Assembly (NCBI RefSeq): GCF_002093745.1 | Contig: NZ_MTSB01000021.1 | Span: forward strand, 25,488-89,487 | From: Pseudomonas graminis | GTDB taxonomy: Bacteria > Pseudomonadota > Gammaproteobacteria > Pseudomonadales > Pseudomonadaceae | Direction: 5' to 3' | DNA: 64,000 bases | Shown here: positions 1-8,862 of the stretch, piece by piece | Numbering within the stretch: the first letter of the stretch is position 1 | How the letters are laid out: every line of letters begins with the position of its first letter | Notes under the pieces: model-generated | Database searches by the model: none | Told to the model about the DNA's origin: nothing | What the model saw: the letters and a program-made list of their open reading frames with translations, nothing else | Position numbers and translations under genes: made by a program

Positions 1-1
1 C

Positions 2-1783
2 TTGTTGCGCATCAGGGAGCTGTGCGTACTCGAAGACACGTCAGACGACGTCCTCGACGAGATCGTGGAGATGACCGCCGAATTTTTCCAGTCCCCTATC
101 GCACTGATCTCCATTGTTGACGAGAATCGTCAGTGGTTTCGTGCCAGAGTCGGCCTGAAAGCGCGAGAAACGCCGCGCAATGTTTCGTTCTGCGCGTACA
201 CGATTCTCTCCGACGCCCTGTTTGAAATTCCCGATGCAACGCTGGATGAGCGGTTCATGAACAACGGGCTGGTCACCGGCCACCCCGATATCCGTTATTA
301 CGCCGGTGCTCCGCTGATCACCGACGACGGCATTGCGCTGGGCAGCCTGTGCGTGATCGATACCCAGCCACGCGAGCCGATGAGTGAGCATCAGACACAG
401 ATGCTCAAGCGCTTTGCTTCGCTGGTCATGAAGCGCATCGTCAACCTGCGACTCAGTTGCTTCATCGATCAGCCTACCGGGCTGTATAACCGCTCTCGCC
501 TTCAGGAAGACATTCATCAGGCCGTGGCGTCGCATATCGACTACCAGTTGATTGCGGTGGACATGATCACCTCCGCGTTCCTGAATGACATTGTCAAAGC
601 ACTGGGCTACAGCTTCTCCCAAGACCTGGTGACGGCGATCAAGAGTCGCCTGGAAAGTCTGCTGCCGGCGAGCTGTTCGCTGTACAAGGTCAGCCCGACC
701 CGCTTCGGTTTCCTGTTGCCGGGCGACCAGGTGCCTGATTACCTGCTTCGCATCATTCTTGAAGATTTCGAGACACCTGTGGAGTGCCGGGGTATTCCGG
801 TTCAGATGCAAGTAGGCCTGGGCGTCGTGACGCTGAATCGTGACCTGACCGAAGAACAGGACTGGATGCGCATGGTCATCAGCGCCGCCGATGACGCGCG
901 TGACCGCGACCTTGGCTGGGCGATGTACGAGCCGCATTTCGATGCCGCCCAGCAACGTGCCTTCAAATTGCTCAGCTCATTGACCACCGCCGTGCATGCT
1001 GACGATCAATTGCGTCTGGTTTATCAGCCGCGTATTGATCTGGCGTCCGGTCTCTGCACCTCGGTAGAAGCCTTGCTGCGCTGGAATCACCCGACGCTCG
1101 GCCCCATCGGGCCTGCCGAGTTCGTGCCGCTGGCCGAGAAGACAGCCCTGATGCGCCCGCTGAGCCTGTGGGTGCTGAAGAGTGCAATCGAGCAGGCCTC
1201 ACAATGGCAGCAGCAGGGATTCGATTTCCGCATTGCGATCAACGTCAGCCCTGAAGACCTTGCAGGCCCTGCGTTCACCGACCGGATGATTCGCCTGCTG
1301 AGCCAACACAAGATCGACCCTACCCGCTTCGAACTGGAATTCACCGAAGGCGCACTGATGCACAACCCGGCGGAAGTGCGACATCAGCTGGAACGCATGC
1401 GTCAGATGGGCATGGACGTTGCTATCGATGACTTCGGCACCGGCTACAGCAACTGGAGCTACCTGCGCCAGTTGCCCGCTACCACGGTCAAGCTCGACCA
1501 GTCGCTGATCCGTAACCTGGCGTCCGACAAGACCGATCAGCGCCTGGTCAAAGCGTTGATCGGTCTGGCCAAGAAGCTGGGCTATTGCGTGGTGGCCGAA
1601 GGCATCGAAACGGATGACATTCGCCGTCTGGTCAAGCAATGGGGCTGCGACGAAGGCCAGGGCTATCTGATTGCCAAACCCATGGAAGCCGACGCGCTGG
1701 TGGACTGGCTCGGCCCCACCCGACGCTTGCAGAGCGTTGCCGAAGCCGCTGAAGCCGCCGTCATCCGAGACAAACGGTTATAA
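2..1783 (+). CDS. GAF-GGDEF(degenerate)-EAL cyclic-di-GMP phosphodiesterase, 5' end cut by window
   Basis: Cytoplasmic sensor phosphodiesterase expected to hydrolyse c-di-GMP. About 593 residues are visible and the frame is open at the left edge, so a few N-terminal residues are probably missing. Residues about 1-150 form a GAF domain, 155-300 a GGDEF-like domain that has lost its signature (TRFGFLLPG stands where GGDEF should be), and 335-575 an EAL domain. All EAL catalytic positions are visible: [46 protein letters not shown] and GQGYL. I infer an active phosphodiesterase and an inactive, perhaps GTP-sensing, cyclase domain. No membrane segment is seen, so the GAF domain would sense a cytoplasmic signal, which is unknown. 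Confidence 0.9.
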   Translation: MLRIRELCVLEDTSDDVLDEIVEMTAEFFQSPIALISIVDENRQWFRARVGLKARETPRNVSFCAYTILSDALFEIPDATLDERFMNNGLVTGHPDIRYYAGAPLITDDGIALGSLCVIDTQPREPMSEHQTQMLKRFASLVMKRIVNLRLSCFIDQPTGLYNRSRLQEDIHQAVASHIDYQLIAVDMITSAFLNDIVKALGYSFSQDLVTAIKSRLESLLPASCSLYKVSPTRFGFLLPGDQVPDYLLRIILEDFETPVECRGIPVQMQVGLGVVTLNRDLTEEQDWMRMVISAADDARDRDLGWAMYEPHFDAAQQRAFKLLSSLTTAVHADDQLRLVYQPRIDLASGLCTSVEALLRWNHPTLGPIGPAEFVPLAEKTALMRPLSLWVLKSAIEQASQWQQQGFDFRIAINVSPEDLAGPAFTDRMIRLLSQHKIDPTRFELEFTEGALMHNPAEVRHQLERMRQMGMDVAIDDFGTGYSNWSYLRQLPATTVKLDQSLIRNLASDKTDQRLVKALIGLAKKLGYCVVAEGIETDDIRRLVKQWGCDEGQGYLIAKPMEADALVDWLGPTRRLQSVAEAAEAAVIRDKRL

Positions 1784-1874
1784 CCTTAGACCACATCTTC
1801 ATAACCGCTTCAGGCATAAGCCGTTATGCTGCCCGCCACTTTTTACCTGATGCGTTTGCTTGACAGGGTTGGAT

Positions 1875-2660
1875 ATGGAAGCGGGTGGTCTGGGGTTTGT
1901 AATTGCGGGGCTGGTGGTCGGTTTTATCGTGGGCATGACCGGGGTCGGCGGCGGCTCGCTGATGACGCCCATCCTGTTGTGGTTCGGCATCAACCCGGCC
2001 ACGGCGGTCGGCACAGACCTGCTGTACGCGGCGATCACCAAATCCGGTGGCGTGCTGGTTCACCGCAAAAATGACAACATCGACTGGAAAGTCACGGGCC
2101 TGCTGACAATGGGCAGCGTCCCTGCCGTTCTCCTGACCCTGTGGTTTCTGAGTACCCTGCATGCGGCCCCTGAAGCCTTGAACGCGATCATCAAGCAGGC
2201 GTTGGGCTTCGTGCTGCTGCTCACTGCCATGGCGGTTCTGTTCAAGAAAAAACTGCTGGCATTCGCCCACGGGCGCGGCGATGGGCACTCGTTTTTCAGT
2301 GGCACGAGCCTGACGGTCCTGACCGTCATCACGGGCCTCATCCTGGGCACTATGGTCGCGCTGACCTCTATCGGTGCCGGCGCGCTGGGCACCGTGGCGC
2401 TGTTTATCCTTTACCCGCTGCTGCCGACCCGGCGTCTGGTGGGCACTGAAATCGCGCACGCTGTGCCCCTCACTCTGGTTGCAGGTCTGGGCCACGCGAG
2501 CATGGGCAACATGAACTGGGAGCTGCTGGGCTGGCTGCTGACCGGCTCGTTGCCGGGCATTTATCTGGGCAGCCACATGGCGGGCCGTGTCTCCGACGAC
2601 ATCTTGCGGCCTTTCCTGGCCATCATGCTGGGCACCATCGGCTTCAAACTGGCCTTCTGA
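1875..2660 (+). CDS. TSUP-family (TauE/SafE) membrane transporter
   Basis: Inner-membrane permease of 261 residues, matching the TauE/SafE (TSUP) family thought to move sulfite, sulfoacetate or related organosulfur anions. The N-terminal repeat carries the family glycine-rich stretch GMTGVGGGSLMTP followed by the NPATAVGTDLLYAAITK region. A second internal repeat (LTSIGAGALGT, TEIAHAVPLTLVAGLG) completes the usual pseudo-twofold fold of about eight helices. ATG 1875 is preferred to an in-frame TTG at 1860. The gene stands alone and nothing nearby identifies the substrate, so sulfite export is only the family default. Confidence 0.88.
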   Translation: MEAGGLGFVIAGLVVGFIVGMTGVGGGSLMTPILLWFGINPATAVGTDLLYAAITKSGGVLVHRKNDNIDWKVTGLLTMGSVPAVLLTLWFLSTLHAAPEALNAIIKQALGFVLLLTAMAVLFKKKLLAFAHGRGDGHSFFSGTSLTVLTVITGLILGTMVALTSIGAGALGTVALFILYPLLPTRRLVGTEIAHAVPLTLVAGLGHASMGNMNWELLGWLLTGSLPGIYLGSHMAGRVSDDILRPFLAIMLGTIGFKLAF

Positions 2661-2876
2661 CCCGCACCCCATCAGCCTGTCATATTTCTGCGTCAGGCTG
2701 CCCGCAGGCAAACAGAATCAAGACCTCCTGCGGTCGTTCTGTTGCGGGCCGCTGACATTCATCGGGAAGTGTAATTTTTTGTAGCCCGACACAGGTTTTC
2801 GGCGCAGGATTTCGTCCGTCTGCTTTCACGCCGATGACCCGGCACAGATTTACCCTCGCTAACAGGAGATGCAACA

Positions 2877-3077
2877 ATGCTTATCCGAATTGAAGAAGGT
2901 TCATACGGGGCTGATTGGGTTGTAAAACTTGACGATTATCCGGTCAAGTGCCGGAGTTGGCAGGAAGCCAGAGAATTTGCAGATCGCATGAAATCCAGAA
3001 TCGATGCGCCGCATTCGCTGCCGAACATGGCACGTCGCGCAGCGCCCGAACGAAGTGCAAGCGCGATGGCCCGCTAA
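2877..3077 (+). CDS. small hypothetical protein (66 aa)
   Basis: Sixty-six-residue soluble protein of unknown function. The start is well supported: ACAGGAGATGCAACA lies just before the ATG. The first 40 residues look like a compact alpha/beta fold (LIRIEEGSYGADWVVKL, then a helix REFADRMK), while the C-terminal 25 residues are basic and low in complexity. No catalytic motif or signal peptide is seen. It could be one of the short conserved pseudomonad proteins of the DUF2188 style, but I do not recognise it with confidence. Confidence 0.6.
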   Translation: MLIRIEEGSYGADWVVKLDDYPVKCRSWQEAREFADRMKSRIDAPHSLPNMARRAAPERSASAMAR

Positions 3078-3263
3078 GCGGCCTTCGCAGGACATGCCTC
3101 AAACAGCGTTATCACCAGGCTGACGACGCTGTTTTACCCCGCCTCTACCCCGCCGACACGTTTTTTTCCGGATTTAAACACTTCTCGTTTCCATGACATC
3201 CGTTTCACATCCTCTTCACGTCTGGCTGGGTAAATTGAACCCACTCCTTTGATGAATCCCATT

Positions 3264-3292
3264 TGGCCCACCCTGTTGTGGGCCATTTTTTT
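3264..3292 (+). terminator. strong rho-independent terminator, plus strand
   Basis: Perfect 8-bp stem TGGCCCAC (3264-3271) and GTGGGCCA (3278-3285) with loop CCTGTT, followed by seven T. It lies 187 bp beyond the 66-residue gene, further than expected for that gene alone, so it may end a non-coding transcript. Confidence 0.85.
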
Positions 3293-3333
3293 GCCTGCTG
3301 AAAAGTGCCGGCATTAACCGCTTTCTGGCGTGG

Positions 3334-3528
3334 TTACTGGCCTTGCACACTCGTTGAGCGAGCATTGTTCACGACGGGGCTGCTCAGCACGCCCGCATTC
3401 AACTCGGCCAGACGATCATTGCCAGTGCCACTGGCAACGCTGCTGTTCCAGCTTGCCGTCACTGTCGCCATCCAACCCAGAACAACCAGTGCCACCGCCT
3501 GCAACGCCCACTTGGTAATGATAGACAT
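3334..3528 (-). CDS. small single-span membrane or secreted protein (64 aa)
   Basis: Sixty-four-residue protein with an N-terminal hydrophobic segment (ALQAVALVVLGWMATVTA, residues 8-25) that could be an uncleaved anchor or signal peptide, followed by a polar Ser/Asn-rich tail. ATG 3528 is chosen because AAAGGAGAGAGCAC directly precedes it; the longer in-frame extension upstream has no ribosome binding site. No family is recognised. It is convergent with the strong plus-strand terminator at 3264-3292. Confidence 0.55.
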   Translation of the reverse strand: MSIITKWALQAVALVVLGWMATVTASWNSSVASGTGNDRLAELNAGVLSSPVVNNARSTSVQGQ

Positions 3529-3670
3529 GTGCTCTCTCCTTTTCGGGTCTGAATGGCGAGCATGTAAACAGCTCCCCATGTCAGAAGAATTGCAGAGATT
3601 TAAATTTTTGCCAGCCGACCGCTCATCTTTAGCGTGAAGATGTTTTCGCGGGAGAGAAATGCGCGCGTAA

Positions 3671-3700
3671 AAAGAGAAAAGCCCTGCTCAAGGGCAGGGC
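3671..3700 (-). terminator. rho-independent terminator of the PLDc_N gene
   Basis: Stem GCCCTGC/GCAGGGC (3681-3700) followed on the minus strand by TTTTCTCTTT, 17 bp after the stop codon of the gene at 3718-3957. Confidence 0.85.
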
Positions 3701-3717
3701 ATTTCTGGAAGACGGGG

Positions 3718-3957
3718 TTAGTACTTTGTGCTTTGCTGTTCAGGCCGCGCAGGGGTGTCCACATGGCGCGGCCCCGCAATAACGAGTGCCAGAACGCCCA
3801 GAACAGGCACGGCAACCACGACGATGATCCACATCAGCTTGTTGCTGGACTCAGTCTTGCTTTTGCGAATGCGCATGACCGCCCAAATGTCCGAAATCAC
3901 GACCAAAGCAGTCAGCGCTGCAAACAGCCATAGATGATTTTCCGATATCCAACCCAT
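3718..3957 (-). CDS. PLDc_N (cardiolipin-synthase N-terminal-like) small membrane protein
   Basis: Seventy-nine-residue inner-membrane protein with two predicted helices (residues about 8-26 and 41-62), separated by a short basic loop RIRKSKTESSNK. This matches the stand-alone PLDc_N domain found at the N-terminus of cardiolipin synthases and as small orphan proteins. No phospholipase HKD motif is present, so it is not an enzyme by itself. CAGGAGATTTCAA precedes the ATG and a terminator follows at 3671-3700, so it is probably a monocistronic unit. Its role is unknown. Confidence 0.75.
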   Translation of the reverse strand: MGWISENHLWLFAALTALVVISDIWAVMRIRKSKTESSNKLMWIIVVVAVPVLGVLALVIAGPRHVDTPARPEQQSTKY

Positions 3958-4037
3958 TTGAAATCTCCTGCACGTTCCACGAAGGCAGCCAGACCGGCCA
4001 CCCTTATTGTAGAAGAGGCCTGACAGTGCCTTAAAGT

Positions 4038-4166
4038 TCAGAGAATGTTCGAATCGGGCCTGATCCAGAACAGCTTGCCCACAATGGGCATCGGGACGAT
4101 CAGCGTTTTTGCAAACGCCGCTCGTTCCTCGCCCAGCGTGGAGATGCCTTCCGTGACGCCGCGCTG
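4038..4166 (-). other. open, protein-like stretch in frame after the garD stop
   Basis: Directly after the garD stop codon the same minus-strand frame stays open for 42 codons to a TGA at 4038-4040. The translation looks protein-like (RGVTEGISTLGEERAAF, later MPIVGKLFWIRPDSNIL). No start codon with a ribosome binding site was seen. It may be the remnant 3' end of a decayed gene, or chance coding-like sequence. Low confidence. Confidence 0.25.
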
Positions 4167-5720
4167 TCAGGTAATCGGGGCCGGGTTGAACAGGGTGATG
4201 TCGTTGTGCAGCCGGTAGTGTTCGGTCCAGGTTTTTTTCTTGCCGCTGGCCACGTCCAGGTAGAAGTGAAACAGCTCCCAGCCCAGATCCTCGATGCTCG
4301 CGCGCCCGGTCGCGATACGGCCGGCGTCGATGTCGATCAGGTCAGGCCAACGCTGAGCCAGCTCGGTGCGGGTCGAAACCTTCACCACCGGAGCCATCGC
4401 CAGCCCGTAGGGAGTGCCGCGCCCGGTGGTGAACACGTGCAGGTTCATCCCGGCAGCCAGTTGCAGCGTGCCACAGACAAAGTCACTGGCGGGCGTGGCG
4501 CAGAAGATCAGCCCCTTGCCGTTGACTCGCTCGCCAGGGCCAAGCACGCCATTGATGGCGCTGCTGCCGGACTTGACGATGGACCCTAGCGACTTCTCGA
4601 CAATGTTCGACAAACCGCCCTTCTTGTTGCCCGGTGTGGTGTTGGCGCTGCGATCCGCCTCACCTTTGGCCAGGTAACGGTCGTACCAGTCCATTTCCCG
4701 TACCAGCGCCTGTGCGACGTCCTGATCCTGAGCGCGGGACGTCAGCAAGTAAATGGCGTCGCGCACTTCGGTCACTTCGGAAAACATCACCGTGGCACCG
4801 GCCCGCAACAACAGGTCCGAAGCATAGCCCAGCGCCGGATTGGCGGTGATGCCGGAAAACGCATCGCTGCCGCCACACTGCATGCCGAGGATCAACTCGG
4901 AGGCCGGAACCGTTTCGCGACGACGCACGTCCAGTTTCTTCAAGCGAGTCTCGGCCAGTTCCATGATCTGCTCGATCATTTCATTGAAACCGTGACTGGA
5001 ATCCTGAAGCCGATATAACCACGGCTCGCTGAGGTCCACCGAGCTGTCGTCCTCGTGCATCACCTGCCCGGCCTGCAATTTCTCGCAACCCAGACCGATC
5101 ACCAGCGCCTCGCCTCCCAGGTTCGGGTTACGCGCCAGATTGCGCACGGTGCGGATCGGGATGTAGGCATCCGTGGCGGTGATGGCCACGCCGCAGCCGT
5201 AGCTGTGGGTCAGTGCCACCACGTCATCGACATTCGGGTACTTGGGCAACAGTTCGTCACGGATGCGCTTGACCGCATGGTCCAGCACGCCGGTCACGCA
5301 TTGCACGGTGGTGGTGATGCCCAGAATGTTCCGGGTGCCCACCGTGCCGTCGGCGTTGCGATAGCCCTCGAAGGTGTAACCCTCCAGCGGCGCCTGTTTC
5401 TCTGGCACGGCATCGGACATCGGCAGGCTGTCGAGCGCAGGCGCAGACGGCATGCGCAACTGGTCTTCCCTGACCCAACTGCCACGCGGTATCGGCTGCA
5501 GAGCGTAACCAATGGTGTGGCCGTAACGAATAATGGCCTCGCCCACCGCCAGGTCAACCGTGCTGACCTTGTGGCTCTGTGGCACGTTATCGACCGTCAC
5601 CAGCCCGTTATCGAATTCGGTTCCGGCCGGCACGCCCTGATCGTTGACCACGACCACAACGTTATCCAGCGGGTGCAGCCGGATGTAGCGCGGAGAATCG
5701 GCATGTTGAATCAGGTTCAT
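4167..5720 (-). CDS. garD: galactarate dehydratase (UxaA/GarD family)
   Basis: Cytoplasmic dehydratase of 517 residues, the family's normal length, converting galactarate to 5-dehydro-4-deoxy-glucarate. The N-terminal SAF-like domain (residues 1-100: [32 protein letters not shown]) and the large catalytic domain with [29 protein letters not shown] and [11 protein letters not shown] match the UxaA/GarD family, whose Fe-binding cysteine and histidine residues sit in these motifs. ATG 5720 has TGAGGAAACCGTG before it; a GTG one codon upstream is possible. It lies 10 bp after the transporter gene, in one transcript. Altronate dehydratase is the alternative, but the neighbouring KDG dehydratase favours galactarate. 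Confidence 0.88.
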   Translation of the reverse strand: MNLIQHADSPRYIRLHPLDNVVVVVNDQGVPAGTEFDNGLVTVDNVPQSHKVSTVDLAVGEAIIRYGHTIGYALQPIPRGSWVREDQLRMPSAPALDSLPMSDAVPEKQAPLEGYTFEGYRNADGTVGTRNILGITTTVQCVTGVLDHAVKRIRDELLPKYPNVDDVVALTHSYGCGVAITATDAYIPIRTVRNLARNPNLGGEALVIGLGCEKLQAGQVMHEDDSSVDLSEPWLYRLQDSSHGFNEMIEQIMELAETRLKKLDVRRRETVPASELILGMQCGGSDAFSGITANPALGYASDLLLRAGATVMFSEVTEVRDAIYLLTSRAQDQDVAQALVREMDWYDRYLAKGEADRSANTTPGNKKGGLSNIVEKSLGSIVKSGSSAINGVLGPGERVNGKGLIFCATPASDFVCGTLQLAAGMNLHVFTTGRGTPYGLAMAPVVKVSTRTELAQRWPDLIDIDAGRIATGRASIEDLGWELFHFYLDVASGKKKTWTEHYRLHNDITLFNPAPIT

Positions 5721-5730
5721 CACGGTTTCC

Positions 5731-7116
5731 TCAGGATTTTGCTTCGGAAAGGTCGCTGACCGAGTCGTTCAGCAATGGCCCCTTGGCAGGCGGCTCTTTC
5801 AATTCCACACGCTTGATTTCGCCCACGATGAAAATGTAACTGATCACTGCCAGCAGCGCGTTGGCGCCCACGAACACCAGCGCCCATTTGAACGAGCCGG
5901 TGCTGCTGATGATGTAACCAATCACGATCGGGGTGGTGATCGATGCAATGTTACCGAAGGTGTTGAACAGGCCGCCGCTCAAACCGGCAATCTGCTTGGG
6001 CGAAACATCAGACATGACAGCCCAGCCCAGTGCTCCCACGCCCTTGCCGAAGAAAGCCAAGGCCATGAAACCTACGACCACCCATTCAACGTCGACATAG
6101 TTGCAGGTCACGATAGAGGTCGACAGCAACAGACCGCCGATGATGGGTGCCTTGCGGGCGAAGGTCAGCGAATGGCCCTTGCGCAGCAGGTAGTCGGAAA
6201 TGATCCCGCCCAACACGCCGCCGATGAAGCCGCAGATAGCCGGCAGAGACGCGATGATGCCCGCTTTGAGGATCGTCATACCGCGTTCCTGAACCAGGTA
6301 CACCGGGAACCAGGTCAGGAAGAAGTAGGTGATGCCGTTGATGCAGTACTGGCTCAGGTAGATGCCCAGCATCATGCGGTTGGTCAGCAACTGGCGAATG
6401 TAATCCCACTTCGGCCCGCTGCTGGCTGCCTTTTCCTTGCCTTTGCCTTTGTCCTGATCCAGATCGACCAGCGCACCGTTGCTGGAGATGTGCTCGAACT
6501 CGGCCTCGTTGATCATCGGGTGATTGCGCGGGCCGTAGATGACCTTCATCCAGATCATCGAGAACACGATACCGACGGCCCCCATGACCACGAATACATG
6601 CTGCCAGCCGTACGTGTAGACGATCCAGCCCATCAGCGGAGCGAACAGCACAGTGGCGAAGTACTGCGCCGAGTTGAAGATCGCCGAGGCAGTGCCGCGT
6701 TCGGCAGTCGGGAACCAGGCCGCCACAATGCGAGCGTTGCCCGGGAAGGAAGGCGCTTCGGCCAGCCCCACGAGAAAACGCAGCATGAACAGTGCAACGA
6801 TGGCCGTGGAAATGCCGAACTCACCGACATAGCCTTGCAGCAGGGTGAACAGCGACCAGGTGAAAATGCTCATGGCATAGACTTTTTTCGACCCGAACCT
6901 GTCGAGCAGCCAGCCACCGGGAATCTGACCGGCCACGTAGGCCCAGCCAAATGCAGAGAAGATATAGCCCAGAGTGACGGCACTGATGCCGAGGTCCTTC
7001 TGGATGCTGGAACCAGCGATAGCGATGGTGGCACGGTCGGCGTAGTTGATCGTGGTGACCAGGAACAGCATCAACAGGATCAAATAGCGGACGTGCGTCG
7101 GCTTGGACTTTTGCAT
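5731..7116 (-). CDS. gudP: MFS hexarate (glucarate/galactarate) transporter
   Basis: Twelve-helix major-facilitator permease of 461 residues in the anion:cation symporter family (GudP/GarP/DgoT). Family marks are [19 protein letters not shown] near the N-terminus, the loop motif [12 protein letters not shown], and the [15 protein letters not shown] stretch typical of sugar-acid transporters. It has the usual long cytoplasmic loop after helix 6. ATG 7116 follows GTGGGAGCTCTACC; the open frame upstream to 7233 lacks a start site. It sits between KDG dehydratase and galactarate dehydratase, so hexarate uptake is the natural role. GudP versus GarP cannot be decided from sequence alone. Confidence 0.85.
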   Translation of the reverse strand: MQKSKPTHVRYLILLMLFLVTTINYADRATIAIAGSSIQKDLGISAVTLGYIFSAFGWAYVAGQIPGGWLLDRFGSKKVYAMSIFTWSLFTLLQGYVGEFGISTAIVALFMLRFLVGLAEAPSFPGNARIVAAWFPTAERGTASAIFNSAQYFATVLFAPLMGWIVYTYGWQHVFVVMGAVGIVFSMIWMKVIYGPRNHPMINEAEFEHISSNGALVDLDQDKGKGKEKAASSGPKWDYIRQLLTNRMMLGIYLSQYCINGITYFFLTWFPVYLVQERGMTILKAGIIASLPAICGFIGGVLGGIISDYLLRKGHSLTFARKAPIIGGLLLSTSIVTCNYVDVEWVVVGFMALAFFGKGVGALGWAVMSDVSPKQIAGLSGGLFNTFGNIASITTPIVIGYIISSTGSFKWALVFVGANALLAVISYIFIVGEIKRVELKEPPAKGPLLNDSVSDLSEAKS

Positions 7117-7237
7117 GGTAGAGCTCCCACTGATTATTTTTTTACGCGGGTAAAGCTGTTTTTTTGGGTGTAGCGTCACAGGCCCCTTGGCAGCGTCGCG
7201 GCGACGACACCTGCCACCTGCAATGTCATGCACTCCA

Positions 7238-7263
7238 ACGAAAAAACCGCTGATCGCTCAGCG
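7238..7263 (-). terminator. terminator inside the hexarate gene cluster
   Basis: Stem ACCGCTGA/TCAGCGGT (7244-7263, loop of four), with minus-strand tail TTTTTTCG. It follows kdgD by 18 bp and precedes the transporter gene by about 120 bp, so kdgD and the transporter/garD pair are at least partly separate transcripts. Confidence 0.85.
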
Positions 7264-7281
7264 GTCTCGTAGCCGGTGGTG

Positions 7282-8193
7282 TTATTGCTTGCCTTGCTTG
7301 TCCATCAGTGCGGCGAGCATGTCGCACTCTTCCGCCGTCAGGTCGGTCAGCGGTGCGCGAACCGGGCCAGCGTCGTAGCCCGCGATTTTCGCGCCGGCCT
7401 TGACGATGCTCACGGCATAACCGGCTTTGCGGTTACGAATTTCCAGGTAAGGCAGGAAGAAATCGTCGATGTACTTGCCGACAGCCTCGTGATCGTCACG
7501 GGCAATAGCGTGGTAGAAGTCCATCGCCAGTTTCGGCACGAAGTTGAATACGGCCGACGAGTAGACCGGCACGCCCAGCGCCTTGTAGGCCGCGGCGTAG
7601 ACTTCAGCGGTCGGCAGGCCGCCCAGGTACGAGAAACGATCCCCAAGGCGGCGACGGATCGAAACCATCAGCTCGATATCACCCAGGCCATCCTTGTAAC
7701 CAATCAGGTTCGGGCAGCGCTCAGCCAGTTTTTCCAGCAGCGTCGGCGTCAGGCGGCAGACATTGCGGTTGTAGACGACCACACCGATCTTGACCGACTT
7801 GCAGACGGCTTCAACGTGGGCGGCAACGCCGTCCTGGCTGGCTTCGGTCAGGTAGTGCGGCAGCAACAACAGGCCTTTGGCGCCCAGGCGTTCGGCTTCC
7901 TGAGCGTACTCGATGGCCTGACGGGTCGCACCGCCTACACCGGCGAGAATCGGCACGCTGGTGGCGCAGGTATCGACGGCAGTCTTGATGACTTCGGAAT
8001 ATTCGCTGGCTGCCAGGGAGAAGAACTCACCTGTACCGCCGGCAGCGAACAGAGCGCTTGCACCGTAAGGGGCCAGCCACTCGAGACGTTTGATGTAGCC
8101 AGCGCGATGGAAATCACCTTGGGCATTGAAATCGGTCACCGGGAAAGACAGCAGGCCGGAAGAGAGGATGGACTTCAGTTCTTGTGGATTCAT
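7282..8193 (-). CDS. kdgD: 5-dehydro-4-deoxyglucarate dehydratase
   Basis: Cytoplasmic DapA/N-acetylneuraminate-lyase family enzyme of 303 residues that dehydrates and decarboxylates 5-keto-4-deoxy-glucarate to 2-oxoglutarate semialdehyde. The Schiff-base lysine is in [10 protein letters not shown] (K167) and the supporting tyrosine in VVVYNRN (Y141). The substrate loop [11 protein letters not shown] (residues 51-61) is the KDGDH version of the family GTTGE motif. It is the first gene of the hexarate cluster and is followed by a terminator. The next pathway enzyme, 2-oxoglutarate-semialdehyde dehydrogenase, is not in this cluster and would have to be encoded elsewhere. Confidence 0.92.
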   Translation of the reverse strand: MNPQELKSILSSGLLSFPVTDFNAQGDFHRAGYIKRLEWLAPYGASALFAAGGTGEFFSLAASEYSEVIKTAVDTCATSVPILAGVGGATRQAIEYAQEAERLGAKGLLLLPHYLTEASQDGVAAHVEAVCKSVKIGVVVYNRNVCRLTPTLLEKLAERCPNLIGYKDGLGDIELMVSIRRRLGDRFSYLGGLPTAEVYAAAYKALGVPVYSSAVFNFVPKLAMDFYHAIARDDHEAVGKYIDDFFLPYLEIRNRKAGYAVSIVKAGAKIAGYDAGPVRAPLTDLTAEECDMLAALMDKQGKQ

Positions 8194-8255
8194 TATTCGA
8201 ACACCCTGGGGGACATAATTGTTAGAGGATCACCGGGTCATTGCCGATGTCGTAA

Positions 8256-8270
8256 GTCATCGTACAACTG
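8256..8270. promoter_or_regulatory. putative operator upstream of kdgD
   Basis: GTCATCGTACAACTG, 63-77 bp upstream of the kdgD ATG, matches the reverse complement of the site at 9625-9639 upstream of the GntR regulator gene at 12 of 15 positions. The TTGTA half-site is a style bound by FadR-type GntR regulators. Confidence 0.45.
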
Positions 8271-8463
8271 ATAATAAAATCACTCAACAGGGATTTTCGG
8301 TTTTTTCAGCGGGAAAGGACGGGGGCCGGTTTTGACGTCTGCCGTGGGGATCAGATTTGTAACGTGGAGCGGGCTTCTGCCCGGACGACCTCGGCTGCGC
8401 CTATGTGGGAGTGACCGGGACGGCAATCCGCATGGCTCATGAAGAGGCCATTACAGCCTCTGG

Positions 8464-8862
8464 AGATCGCTGATCTGTCAGACCGCCTTCGCGAGCAAGC
8501 TCGCTCCCACAAGGTCAGGAAGGTCAGGTGTTCTTCACGCGCGCTGCGATTCGGCTTCTTCGTGGGCGCGAGATCGCTGATCTGTCAGACCGCCTTCGCG
8601 AGCAAGCTCGCTCCCACAAGGTCAGTGTTCCTCACGCGCGCTGCGATTCGGCTTCTTCGTGAGCGCGAGATCGCTGATCTGTCAGACCGCCTTCGCGAGC
8701 AAGCTCGCTCCCACAAGGTCAGGTGTTCCTCACGCGCGCTGCGATTCGGCATCTTCGTGAGCGTGAGATCGCTGATCTGCCAGACCGCCTTCGCGAGCAA
8801 GCTCGCTCCTACAAGGTCAGGTGTTCTTCACGCGCGCTGCGATTCGGCTTCTTCGTGGGCGT
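8464..8862. repeat. tandem array: REP element plus copied 3' end of the GntR gene, four units
   Basis: Four units start with AGATCGCTGATCTG at 8464, 8571, 8668 and 8766 (spacings 107, 97, 98). Each has a REP core (GCGAGCAAGCTCGCTCC) followed by about 40 bp that, on the minus strand, reads as the last codons of the GntR gene (HEEAESQRA, then TGA). In the fourth unit this stretch (from 8822) is the real end of the gene; the other three are extra copies. The longer first spacing comes from a short AGGTCAGG duplication. The flank at 8345-8430 carries degenerate sequence of the same style. Confidence 0.9.

Noticed and set aside
1824-2711. Minus-strand open frame of 295 codons opposite the TSUP gene
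   Set aside because: Gln/His/Arg-rich shadow of a typical membrane-protein gene.
8464-8862. Array considered as a CRISPR
   Set aside because: Units of about 97-107 bp are repeated along their whole length, with no unique spacers and no cas genes.
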